From NCBI GenBank assembly GCA_910577925.1, contig CAJTOI010000014.1, forward strand, positions 1-37,163: DNA of 37,163 nucleotides, read 5' to 3'. Origin of the DNA: an uncultured Roseburia sp. (GTDB lineage Bacteria; Bacillota; Clostridia; Lachnospirales; Lachnospiraceae). Of the stretch, positions 23,405-29,879 are shown piece after piece. The stretch's first letter is position 1; every line of letters begins with the position of its first letter. The notes under the pieces are model-generated. The model did no database searches. It had not been told where the DNA came from and saw only the letters and a list, made by a program, of their open reading frames with translations. The translations under genes were made by a program, and so were the position numbers.

Positions 23405-25120
23405 ATGAAAAAGAAAAGAAGGCTTGGAATTGCAGGAACCCTGATTGGTCTGGCGATTGTACCCGCTGCGCTGTCAACGATTCTGCTTCTTGTTTATGCG
23501 TCGTCAAGTTTAGAGAGCGGATTAAACCAGGAGGCGCTTAACGGGTTAAAAATGCTGGCCGAGGCGACGAGAGCGGGATATGATACCATGGAAGGGGATT
23601 ATTATCTGGATGATGCGGGAGCGCTCTGGAAGGGTTCCGTGAATCTGTCGGAGCGGATGGAGGAGATAGACTCTTTTGCGGGGGAGTCTTCTTCGGCGAT
23701 AACGATCTGTTACGGCAAAACCAGAAAGCTGACGACGCTTGTGGACAGCGGAACAAACGAGCGGATTGTCGGGACGGACGTCTCCGATGAAGTGTGGCAG
23801 ACGATTCGCGCGGGCAATACCTATACGACGACGGACATCGTGATAAATGACGAGAATTATTTCGCATGTTATGTCCCTCTGCGCAATCCGGACAACTCCG
23901 TTGTCGGCATCGTGTTTGCGGGAGAGCCCTCGCGGGATGTCACGGAATTTATTGCGGGCAAGACGAGAAATATCGGGATTGTGGGCGTCGTCATACTGAT
24001 CTTTGCCGCCCTGTTCGGTTTCGGAATGGCGAGGAGAATCGCCGGCTGTCTGGTGAGTGTCAGAAACTCCCTGCGGACGCTTGCGGACGGGAATCTGGCC
24101 GTTTCCGTCGATCCGCATGTCATAAAACGGACGGATGAGATCGGAGAGATGGGTTCTGCCATGACGCAGCTGGTGGAGCGGCTTGGCGAGATTGTGTCCG
24201 GGTTAAAGGAGTCGGCCGATACGCTGTATGCGTCCGGAACCTCGCTGGATGAGATGGCGGGACAGTCGAGCGCCGCAGCGAACGAGATCAGCCGCGCCGT
24301 GGAGGATATTTCCAAGAGCGCCGTTTCACAGGCAGGTGAAATCCAGAACGCGTCCGCGGAGATCAGCACGATGGGACAGGTTATTGAAAGCATCGTGGGG
24401 AATGCGGGCAGTCTGACCGATACCTCGGCGGACATGAGAAACGCGGGCGACGCCTCCGCGGCGACGATGCGGGAGCTGAGCGATTCCAACGACCGCACGA
24501 CGGAAGCGATCGCGCGGATCGCAAAACAGATACGTCTGACCGATACCTCGATTCAAAAAATCAGCGAGGCGGCATCCCTGATCACGTATATCACGGACCA
24601 GACAAGCCTTCTGGCGCTGAATGCGTCCATTGAATCTGCGCGTGCGGGGGAGGCCGGAAAAGGGTTCGCCGTGGTGGCGTCGGAGATTCAGAACCTGGCG
24701 GTACAGTCGGACGAGGCCGCAACGGAAATCCAAAAGATTGTGCGAACCCTGCAGGACGAGTCGGAAGAGACCGTGCAGGCTATGCGTGTGGCCGAGACAC
24801 TGATTAAGGAGCAGCAGGAAAAACTGGATGACACAAAGATGCGCTTCGATGCGGTAAACAGCGGAATTACAAAGTCAAAAGAGGGAACCGAAATGATCCG
24901 GGGCAATGCGGATGTCTGCGACAGCGCGAGGGCTCAGGTAATGGAAGTGATCACCAATTTGTCCGCGATTTCGCAGCAAAATGCGGCCTCTGCGGAGCAG
25001 ACGACGGCTTCCATGCAGGAACTGAACGCAACGATCAATATGCTCGCCGAGGTGGCGGGAAGTTTAAAGACGCTTTCCGGGGAGCTGAATCAGAAAATGG
25101 GATTTTTCAGATATCAATAA
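23405..25120 (+). CDS. Methyl-accepting chemotaxis protein with single Cache sensor
   Basis: A 571-residue receptor. A first membrane helix at about residues 8-30 is followed by an extracytoplasmic domain (35-185). It has ITICYGKTRKLTTLVDSG, IVGTDVSDEVWQTIRAGNTY, and YFACYVPLRNPDNSVVGIVFAGEP, typical of a single Cache fold that binds small organic ligands. The second membrane helix is at about 190-212, then HAMP. The kinase-control hairpin is at about 396-420, ITDQTSLLALNASIESARAG. The ATG at 23405 is 6 bases after GGAAAG; the ATG at 23399 is too close. It is the third chemoreceptor in the window and shares no sensor with the other two. Confidence 0.92.
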   Translation: MKKKRRLGIAGTLIGLAIVPAALSTILLLVYASSSLESGLNQEALNGLKMLAEATRAGYDTMEGDYYLDDAGALWKGSVNLSERMEEIDSFAGESSSAITICYGKTRKLTTLVDSGTNERIVGTDVSDEVWQTIRAGNTYTTTDIVINDENYFACYVPLRNPDNSVVGIVFAGEPSRDVTEFIAGKTRNIGIVGVVILIFAALFGFGMARRIAGCLVSVRNSLRTLADGNLAVSVDPHVIKRTDEIGEMGSAMTQLVERLGEIVSGLKESADTLYASGTSLDEMAGQSSAAANEISRAVEDISKSAVSQAGEIQNASAEISTMGQVIESIVGNAGSLTDTSADMRNAGDASAATMRELSDSNDRTTEAIARIAKQIRLTDTSIQKISEAASLITYITDQTSLLALNASIESARAGEAGKGFAVVASEIQNLAVQSDEAATEIQKIVRTLQDESEETVQAMRVAETLIKEQQEKLDDTKMRFDAVNSGITKSKEGTEMIRGNADVCDSARAQVMEVITNLSAISQQNAASAEQTTASMQELNATINMLAEVAGSLKTLSGELNQKMGFFRYQ

Positions 25121-25207
25121 GAGCGGCCTGTGAAAAGACAGGCGAAACCGCAGAAATGATGCGGATATGACTTTGCGGATAGCGGAAATCAGGGAGGTAC
25201 GAAAGAC
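25121..25207 (+). promoter_or_regulatory. Structured leader of unknown type
   Basis: Two nested small stems occur: GCGG...CCGC enclosing CCTGT/ACAGG, then CCGCA/TGCGG. They lie before the ribosome site of a 17-codon ORF. The order of the stems does not match a riboswitch class that I know. Confidence 0.3.
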
Positions 25208-25261
25208 ATGTCAAAGGGCAAAGTCGGGAGCGGGGAGAATGTGCCGGTGCTTGAAGATTAG
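25208..25261 (+). CDS. Possible 17-residue peptide
   Basis: ATG 25208 to TAG 25261 encodes MSKGKVGSGENVPVLED. The ribosome site CAGGGAGGTAC is better than for many real genes nearby. No relative is known to me. It may be a leader peptide, the start of a lost gene, or chance. Confidence 0.35.
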   Translation: MSKGKVGSGENVPVLED

Positions 25262-25269
25262 CCGTCTCG

Positions 25270-25294
25270 GGTCGGCCGGGAAAGACGGCCGACC
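25270..25294 (+). terminator. GC-rich hairpin after the 17-codon ORF
   Basis: GGTCGGCCG (25270-25278) pairs perfectly with CGGCCGACC (25286-25294). There is no T run after it, so termination is uncertain. Confidence 0.45.
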
Positions 25295-25355
25295 GGGCCG
25301 GCATGGGTTTGTGTGATTGGATATTTTGGGAAAGACAGAAAGGAGATTTGCTGTA

Positions 25356-25808
25356 ATGAAGCAGGAAGAGCTGTGTCATAAGCTTACGGAATTTCTTCAG
25401 GAGACGAAGGAAGGGAAGTTAAAATGGACGCTTGAGGTGCAGACCACCGAGGGGAATGACGCGTCGGAAAAGCCGGTGGAAACCGAGGAAGACGGGGTGT
25501 GGACCGTGGACGAGTGTTACGTCTCCTATCACTGCAGGAGCCGCGATACGGATTTCTGCATGATTACCTATGAACTGATTCGAACTTCGGAGGATAAGGT
25601 AAAGACCAGCAATATGGTATTTATTCCGCCGATGGGGGTGCGCTTTTTTGATCTGCACACGCTGCTGCCGCACAGCATCGAGACGTCTGCGGTGTTGGCG
25701 TCAAAGATTCATCAGCTCTGGACGCTTCTGCTTGAGATGTATAAGGCGGACCGCAGCAGTGTGGCGCTCTCGGTGCGCCCCGGCACGCTGACAATCGATG
25801 AGGAGTAG
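25356..25808 (+). CDS. Hypothetical protein of the Lachnospiraceae type
   Basis: A 150-residue acidic, soluble protein that I do not recognise. It has no signal peptide, membrane span or cysteine cluster. The middle, with VWTVDECYVSYHCRSRDTDF, MITYELIRTSEDKVKTSNMVFIPPMGVRFFDL and LHTLLPHSIETS, looks like a compact alpha-beta domain. The C-terminal helix runs to SSVALSVRPGTLTIDEE. The ATG at 25356 follows AAAGGAGA. It stands alone between a Cache receptor and a WYL regulator. Codon use is like its neighbours, so it is probably a real core-type gene. Confidence 0.7.
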   Translation: MKQEELCHKLTEFLQETKEGKLKWTLEVQTTEGNDASEKPVETEEDGVWTVDECYVSYHCRSRDTDFCMITYELIRTSEDKVKTSNMVFIPPMGVRFFDLHTLLPHSIETSAVLASKIHQLWTLLLEMYKADRSSVALSVRPGTLTIDEE

Positions 25809-25907
25809 GATTTTTGCAACCGCATCATTGTCGGCAGGAAGAATGCGGACTGCCTGCTGTCATACGTGCGCAGTCGTTTTGCATGACAACTATTTCGGGG
25901 AGGGCAT

Positions 25908-26816
25908 GTGTTGCAGATAGACAGACTGATTCAAATGGTGTTCCTTCTGTTAAGACATGAGAGTATAACGGCGAAACGGCTGGCAGAAGAACTCGGCGTT
26001 TCCGCCCGCACAATCTACAGGGACATCAACATACTTTCGGTTGCGGGCATACCGATTACGTCGCAAAAAGGGTATGGCGGAGGACTGTCGTTATTACAGG
26101 GCTTTTCGCTGGACAAGTCCTATTTTACGAAAGCGGAGCAAAACAATATGATACAGGCGCTGCAGATTTTAAAGTCGTCAAATTATCCGGACGCAGACAG
26201 AGCATTAAACAAAGTTGCCGGGTTGTTTCGTCACAATCTGCAGTCTGAGTGGCTGGAAATTGATTTTTCATATTGGGGAAGCCCCGAGGAAGAACGGAAT
26301 CGGATTACCGTTTTAGAACGCGCAATCATCAATAAATATGTGATTACATTCACTTATTTTAATACGGAGCTTGCGGTGACGAAGCAGATTGTGGAGCCGC
26401 TTAAATTAGTGTTTAAATCACATGCCTGGTATCTTGTTGCCTACTCAAGGAACAGAAATGATATCCGCACGTTTAAAATGTCCCGCATAAGGGAACTTCA
26501 AATCACGGATCAGTTATTCGACCGTGAACTGCCGAAGGATTACTCCATTACGCCTGTCTGTGAGGAAGCGAATAATACGCCCCTGTTCGTATTGCATTTT
26601 TCAGAAAAAATCGCGTATAAAGTTTATGATGAATTTCAGGAGAAGAATATCAAAAGATTAGAGGACGGTGCGCTGGAAGTAACTTTTCGATACGAGCTCA
26701 GTGACTGGACGTTTCGATATCTGCTTTCCTTTGGGGAATATGTTGAAATTATTGAACCGGTCGAGGCAAGAAACATTCTGAAAGAAAAAGCAAAAAAGAT
26801 AGCTTCGATGTACTGA
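25908..26816 (+). CDS. HTH/WYL-domain transcriptional regulator (YafY-like)
   Basis: A 302-residue regulator. The N-terminal HTH_11 wing is at residues 5-60, with ESITAKRLAEELGVSARTIYRDI and AGIPITSQKGYGGG. The WYL domain covers about 135-215 and binds a small ligand or nucleic acid; HAWYLVAYSRNRNDIRTFKMSRI is its core. A WCX-like C-terminal region follows. The start is GTG 25908 or TTG 25911; the ribosome site GGGGAGGG is better spaced for TTG. It has no divergent partner, and target genes are not visible. The nearest candidates are its neighbours or itself. Confidence 0.85.
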   Translation: MLQIDRLIQMVFLLLRHESITAKRLAEELGVSARTIYRDINILSVAGIPITSQKGYGGGLSLLQGFSLDKSYFTKAEQNNMIQALQILKSSNYPDADRALNKVAGLFRHNLQSEWLEIDFSYWGSPEEERNRITVLERAIINKYVITFTYFNTELAVTKQIVEPLKLVFKSHAWYLVAYSRNRNDIRTFKMSRIRELQITDQLFDRELPKDYSITPVCEEANNTPLFVLHFSEKIAYKVYDEFQEKNIKRLEDGALEVTFRYELSDWTFRYLLSFGEYVEIIEPVEARNILKEKAKKIASMY

Positions 26817-26830
26817 AACGTAAATGCCGC

Positions 26831-26870
26831 AAGGCGGTCTTTGGCACAGGGTGCCGGAGACCGCCTTTTT
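26831..26870. terminator. Strong terminator between convergent regulator and larC
   Basis: AAGGCGGTCT (26831-26840) pairs perfectly with AGACCGCCTT (26858-26867), with an inner GGCAC/GTGCC stem, followed by TTTTT. The A-rich arm on the other side is short, so it works best for the plus strand. Confidence 0.85.
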
Positions 26871-26914
26871 ACACGGATGTCGGTGCGTCTGAAAATTCAG
26901 ATGCTGGTGACCGC

Positions 26915-28264
26915 TTATCGGACTGATTTTGCGACATCTTCTAGGGAGACCGCGCATTCGTTTTTCAAAACGACGGTCTTTAAATCCTCAAATTCCGGTT
27001 TTTCCTTTTTGATGCCGTAGCCGGTGCTCTTCTTGACGCGTATATTTCCGTAAGAGGTAGGGCGGGCCTCGAAGGTGGATTCCAGCTTGGCGCGCTCAAA
27101 GGTCTGAAAGCGCAGGCCTCTCGTGGAGGTGTGCAGGAAAAACAGCCCGGTGAATTTGTCCCGGTCAGAGAGCTCGCAGATACAGGTGAGGAGCACGCCG
27201 GGGCGGTTTTTCTTCATCTGTATCGGCGTTGTGTAGACGTCAAGCGCACCGGCGGCAAGAAAGATCTCCGTGGCGAGCCCGATCGCTTCCCCGGTCATAT
27301 CGTCGATGTTGCAGGAGACGGCGAGAATCTTATCGTCGTAGGCGAAACCGCCGTCCTCCTTCGGTTCATCGCCGTCTTCCTCCGCGTCTGCCTCTCCGAG
27401 AAACGCGCGCAGACAGTTGGCGATCTCGAAATTTTTGCTCCCCATCCCATAGCCGATGGCGGTGGGGGCGAGAGCCGGCATCGCGCAGAATTTTTCCGCA
27501 TAGTACTTGAGCAGGGCCGCGCCGGTGGGCGTACAGAGCTCGCCGGTGACGGAGCCGGTATAGAACGGAATCCCCTTTAAAAGCTCGGCCGTGGCGGGGG
27601 CCGGTACCGGGAGAACGCCGTGCGCGCACTTGACGAAGCCGTTTCCGACGTGTACCGGGGAGGCTAAGATGCGTTCCGGTGCGATAAGGTGGATGAGCAG
27701 CGCGCAGCCGACCACATCGGCCAGCGCGTCTAACGTGCCGACTTCATGAAAATGAATCTGCTCTAAGGAGGTGCCGTGCACCTTTGCCTCCGCCTCGCCG
27801 ATCAGGCGGTAGACGGCCGCGGCGTCTGTCTTAACCTGCTCCGGCAGGTCAAGCCGCTTAATCTGCGCGAGAACGGCGGCGTAGGAGGTGTGAGAGTGGG
27901 AATCGCCGTGCTCGTGGGAGTGCTCATGATGATGGGAATTGCCGTGTTCGTGGGAGTGCTCGTGGTGATGGGAATCGCCGTGCTCGTGGGAGTGCTCGTG
28001 ATGATGGGAATCGCCGTGCTCGTGGTGATGTGCGTCCTCCGGCTCATCTGCATTCTCTGTGACGCCGCCTATCGATACCTCCATATGCGTGCCGCAGATG
28101 CCGCATTTTGCGGTGGCGGCTGCCCGAAGCGTAAGCCCGTCTGCGGCGAAAAGCCGGTTCATTTTTTCGAGAAACGAATCCCGCTGCCCGCATATCTCAT
28201 AGAGCGAACTCATCAGCATATCCCCGGCAGCTCCCATATTGCATTCCAGATAAAGTGTTTTCAT
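26915..28264 (-). CDS. larC: Nickel-pincer cofactor metal-insertion protein LarC with His-rich repeat
   Basis: A 449-residue CTP-dependent cyclometallase that inserts nickel into the pincer cofactor of lactate racemase-type enzymes. Family marks are MKTLYLECNMGAAGDML, QIHFHEVGTLDALADVVG, and CNIDDMTGEAIGLATEIF near residue 310. In some lactobacilli the gene is split by a frameshift into larC1 and larC2; here it is one continuous frame. Residues 79-125 are an inserted His-rich linker with three 12-residue units of the form HHHEHSHEHGDS, likely a nickel store. The ATG at 28264 follows AAGGAGAATTTTT. It follows larB in one operon. Confidence 0.93.
   Translation of the reverse strand: MKTLYLECNMGAAGDMLMSSLYEICGQRDSFLEKMNRLFAADGLTLRAAATAKCGICGTHMEVSIGGVTENADEPEDAHHHEHGDSHHHEHSHEHGDSHHHEHSHEHGNSHHHEHSHEHGDSHSHTSYAAVLAQIKRLDLPEQVKTDAAAVYRLIGEAEAKVHGTSLEQIHFHEVGTLDALADVVGCALLIHLIAPERILASPVHVGNGFVKCAHGVLPVPAPATAELLKGIPFYTGSVTGELCTPTGAALLKYYAEKFCAMPALAPTAIGYGMGSKNFEIANCLRAFLGEADAEEDGDEPKEDGGFAYDDKILAVSCNIDDMTGEAIGLATEIFLAAGALDVYTTPIQMKKNRPGVLLTCICELSDRDKFTGLFFLHTSTRGLRFQTFERAKLESTFEARPTSYGNIRVKKSTGYGIKKEKPEFEDLKTVVLKNECAVSLEDVAKSVR
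27890..28030 (-). repeat. 36-bp tandem repeat encoding a His-rich linker in larC
   Basis: Three near-identical 36-bp units, plus a partial one, code for HHHEHSHEHGDS or HHHEHSHEHGNS. Nucleotide differences between copies are few, so the array could expand or contract by slippage. Confidence 0.85.
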
Positions 28265-28302
28265 AAAAATTCTCCTTGTATGATGAGACGGCGGACAGTC
28301 TG

Positions 28303-29061
28303 TCAGCCGCCGATGTGATTGATCATGCTCGCAAGATAACCGGCGCCGAAGCCGTTGTCGATATTTACCACGGAAACTCCGCTGGCGCAGGAATTTAACA
28401 TGGAAAGCAGCGCGGAGACGCCCTGAAAGCTTGCGCCGTAGCCGATGCTGGTGGGAACCCCGATGACGGGGCAGTCCGAGAGGCCGCCGATAACGCTTGC
28501 GAGTGCGCCTTCCATTCCGGCGACGGCGATAATCGCGTTTGCGCCGCCGACGACTTCCAGATTCGAGAGAAGGCGGTGCAGCCCGGCGACGCCCACATCG
28601 TAAAGGCGTACAACACGGTTTCCGAGTGTCTCTGCGGTGAGCGCCGCCTCCTCCGCGACCGGGATATCGCTTGTCCCGCCGGTGGCAACGACAATAAAGC
28701 CTTTTGCCGTCACATGTTCCCGCCGGTTTACGATGCCGATTTTCGATACATTGTCGTAAAACAGGTCAAACCGTTTTGCGAGATAATCTGCGGATTCGGC
28801 CGAGAGTCTTGTGATAAGAATATTTTCGGGGCAGTGCAGCAAGAGGCTCTGTATGATGCCCTCCATCTGTTCTTTCGTCTTGGAAGCCCCGTAGATGACT
28901 TCGGCGGCGCCCTGGCGCACCGGCCGGTGATGATCCACCTTCGCATAACCCAAATCTTCAAACGGCGCAAGTTTCAGCCGGGTGTAGCCTTCCTCGGCGG
29001 AGAGTGTTCCCCGTTCAATCTGTTCTAAAATCTGCCGGATGTGTTCGTTTCCCTGATTCAT
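28303..29061 (-). CDS. larB: Nickel-pincer cofactor biosynthesis protein LarB
   Basis: A 252-residue carboxylase/hydrolase that acts on nicotinic acid adenine dinucleotide as the first step of nickel-pincer cofactor synthesis. The C-terminal half is PurE-like: VATGGTSDIPVAEEAAL, YDVGVAGLHRLL, GGANAIIAVAGMEGALASVIGGL. FGAGYLASMIN ends the protein. The N-terminal part (about 1-100) is the LarB-specific region. The ATG at 29061 is better spaced from GAGAGGAA than the ATG one codon upstream. Neither larE nor a larA-type racemase is in the window, so the rest of the pathway must be elsewhere. Confidence 0.93.
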   Translation of the reverse strand: MNQGNEHIRQILEQIERGTLSAEEGYTRLKLAPFEDLGYAKVDHHRPVRQGAAEVIYGASKTKEQMEGIIQSLLLHCPENILITRLSAESADYLAKRFDLFYDNVSKIGIVNRREHVTAKGFIVVATGGTSDIPVAEEAALTAETLGNRVVRLYDVGVAGLHRLLSNLEVVGGANAIIAVAGMEGALASVIGGLSDCPVIGVPTSIGYGASFQGVSALLSMLNSCASGVSVVNIDNGFGAGYLASMINHIGG

Positions 29062-29097
29062 CATATTCCTCTCGTTTCCGTAAATTTTCTTCGTTTC

Positions 29098-29127
29098 ATT
29101 ATACTATAAAAAAAGCAGCAAATGCAA
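29098..29127 (-). promoter_or_regulatory. Sigma-A promoter of the larB-larC operon
   Basis: On the minus strand TTGCAT (29127-29122) and TATAAT (29103-29098) are 18 bp apart. Confidence 0.75.
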
Positions 29128-29146
29128 TCTTTTGGCAGTTTTCGAT

Positions 29147-29254
29147 AAAAACAGGAAACTGTTTTTGTGAATTTAGTTTCTTGCGTGTCTCAAAAACGGG
29201 TGGTACAATATAGGAAACCGGAAATGAAAAAAGAGTTTCCGAACAGTGGGAAAC
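29147..29254. repeat. Five GGAAAC-type half-sites around the TetR promoter
   Basis: GGAAAC at 29154-29159, GTTTC at 29176-29180, GGAAAC at 29213-29218, GTTTCC at 29235-29240, and GGAAAC at 29249-29254. The first lies within the perfect 20-bp palindrome AAAAACAG-GAAA-CTGTTTTT (29147-29166), and the last two form an inverted pair with an 8-bp gap. They flank the promoter, as expected for an operator set. Confidence 0.5.
29181..29209 (+). promoter_or_regulatory. Sigma-A promoter of the galactoside operon
   Basis: TTGCGT (29181-29186) and TACAAT (29204-29209) are 17 bp apart, with TG before the -10 box. Confidence 0.7.
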
Positions 29255-29294
29255 GATCCCGGAAAGCGGCCGCGGCGGCAGAATGAGAGGAAAA

Positions 29295-29879
29295 ATGGAA
29301 CTGAAAGAGACGATTTTGCAGGGGACGATCAAGGTATATTCCCAGAAGGGACTGAAATTCACGATGGACGATGTGGCGAAGGCGCTCGGGATGAGCAAGA
29401 AGACGATCTATACCGTATTTCGGGATAAGGAATCCCTGTTTCTTACAATGGTGGACTACATGTTTGACTCTATCAAACAGGAGGAGCAGGCGGTGGTAGA
29501 GGATGCGTCTTTGAACACCGTCGAGAAGATTCGGAAAATTATGGGGGTGCTGCCGGAAGGGTACAAAGATCTGGATTTTCGCCAGCTGTATCTGCTGCGG
29601 GACAAATATCCCAAAATATACAGGCAGGTGGAGCTGCGGCTTGAGACCGGCTGGGAGACCACTATCAGCCTGATGGAGCAGGGAATGCGCGAGGGAGTGA
29701 TACGCGAGGTGCCGATACCGATTGTCAAGGTGATGTTAGAGGCGTCGCTCGAGCAGTTTTTCCGGCGGGATGTTCTGCTTCAGAACCAGATCTCATTTCA
29801 GGACGCATTAGACGCGGTCGTGGACATTCTCGTAAACGGAATCAGTGTCAGAGAGGGCGGGGAGGAGCATTATGAGTGA
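29295..29879 (+). CDS. TetR/AcrR-family regulator
   Basis: A 194-residue repressor. The N-terminal helix-turn-helix is at about residues 10-50: KVYSQKGLKFTMDDVAKALGMSKKTIYTVF, then DKESLF. The C-terminal ligand and dimer domain has YLLRDKYPKIYRQVELRLETGW. The ATG at 29295 follows AGAGGAAA; the one at 29283 lies in the ribosome site. Its end overlaps the GH2 start by 8 bp, so it is the first gene of the galactoside operon. TetR control of sugar operons is less common than LacI or AraC, so the ligand may be a sugar-linked compound. The repeats upstream are likely its operators. Confidence 0.88.
   Translation: MELKETILQGTIKVYSQKGLKFTMDDVAKALGMSKKTIYTVFRDKESLFLTMVDYMFDSIKQEEQAVVEDASLNTVEKIRKIMGVLPEGYKDLDFRQLYLLRDKYPKIYRQVELRLETGWETTISLMEQGMREGVIREVPIPIVKVMLEASLEQFFRRDVLLQNQISFQDALDAVVDILVNGISVREGGEEHYE

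Noticed and set aside
27890..28030. Possible CRISPR array
   Set aside because: The units are contiguous 36-bp coding repeats with no unique spacers.
26915..28264. Programmed frameshift in larC
   Set aside because: The frame is continuous over both LarC halves, so none is needed.
27776..28318. Plus-strand open frame with repeated hydrophobic VLVGVLVMMGIAV units
   Set aside because: It is the antisense of the His-rich repeat of larC; the repeats are explained by LarC.
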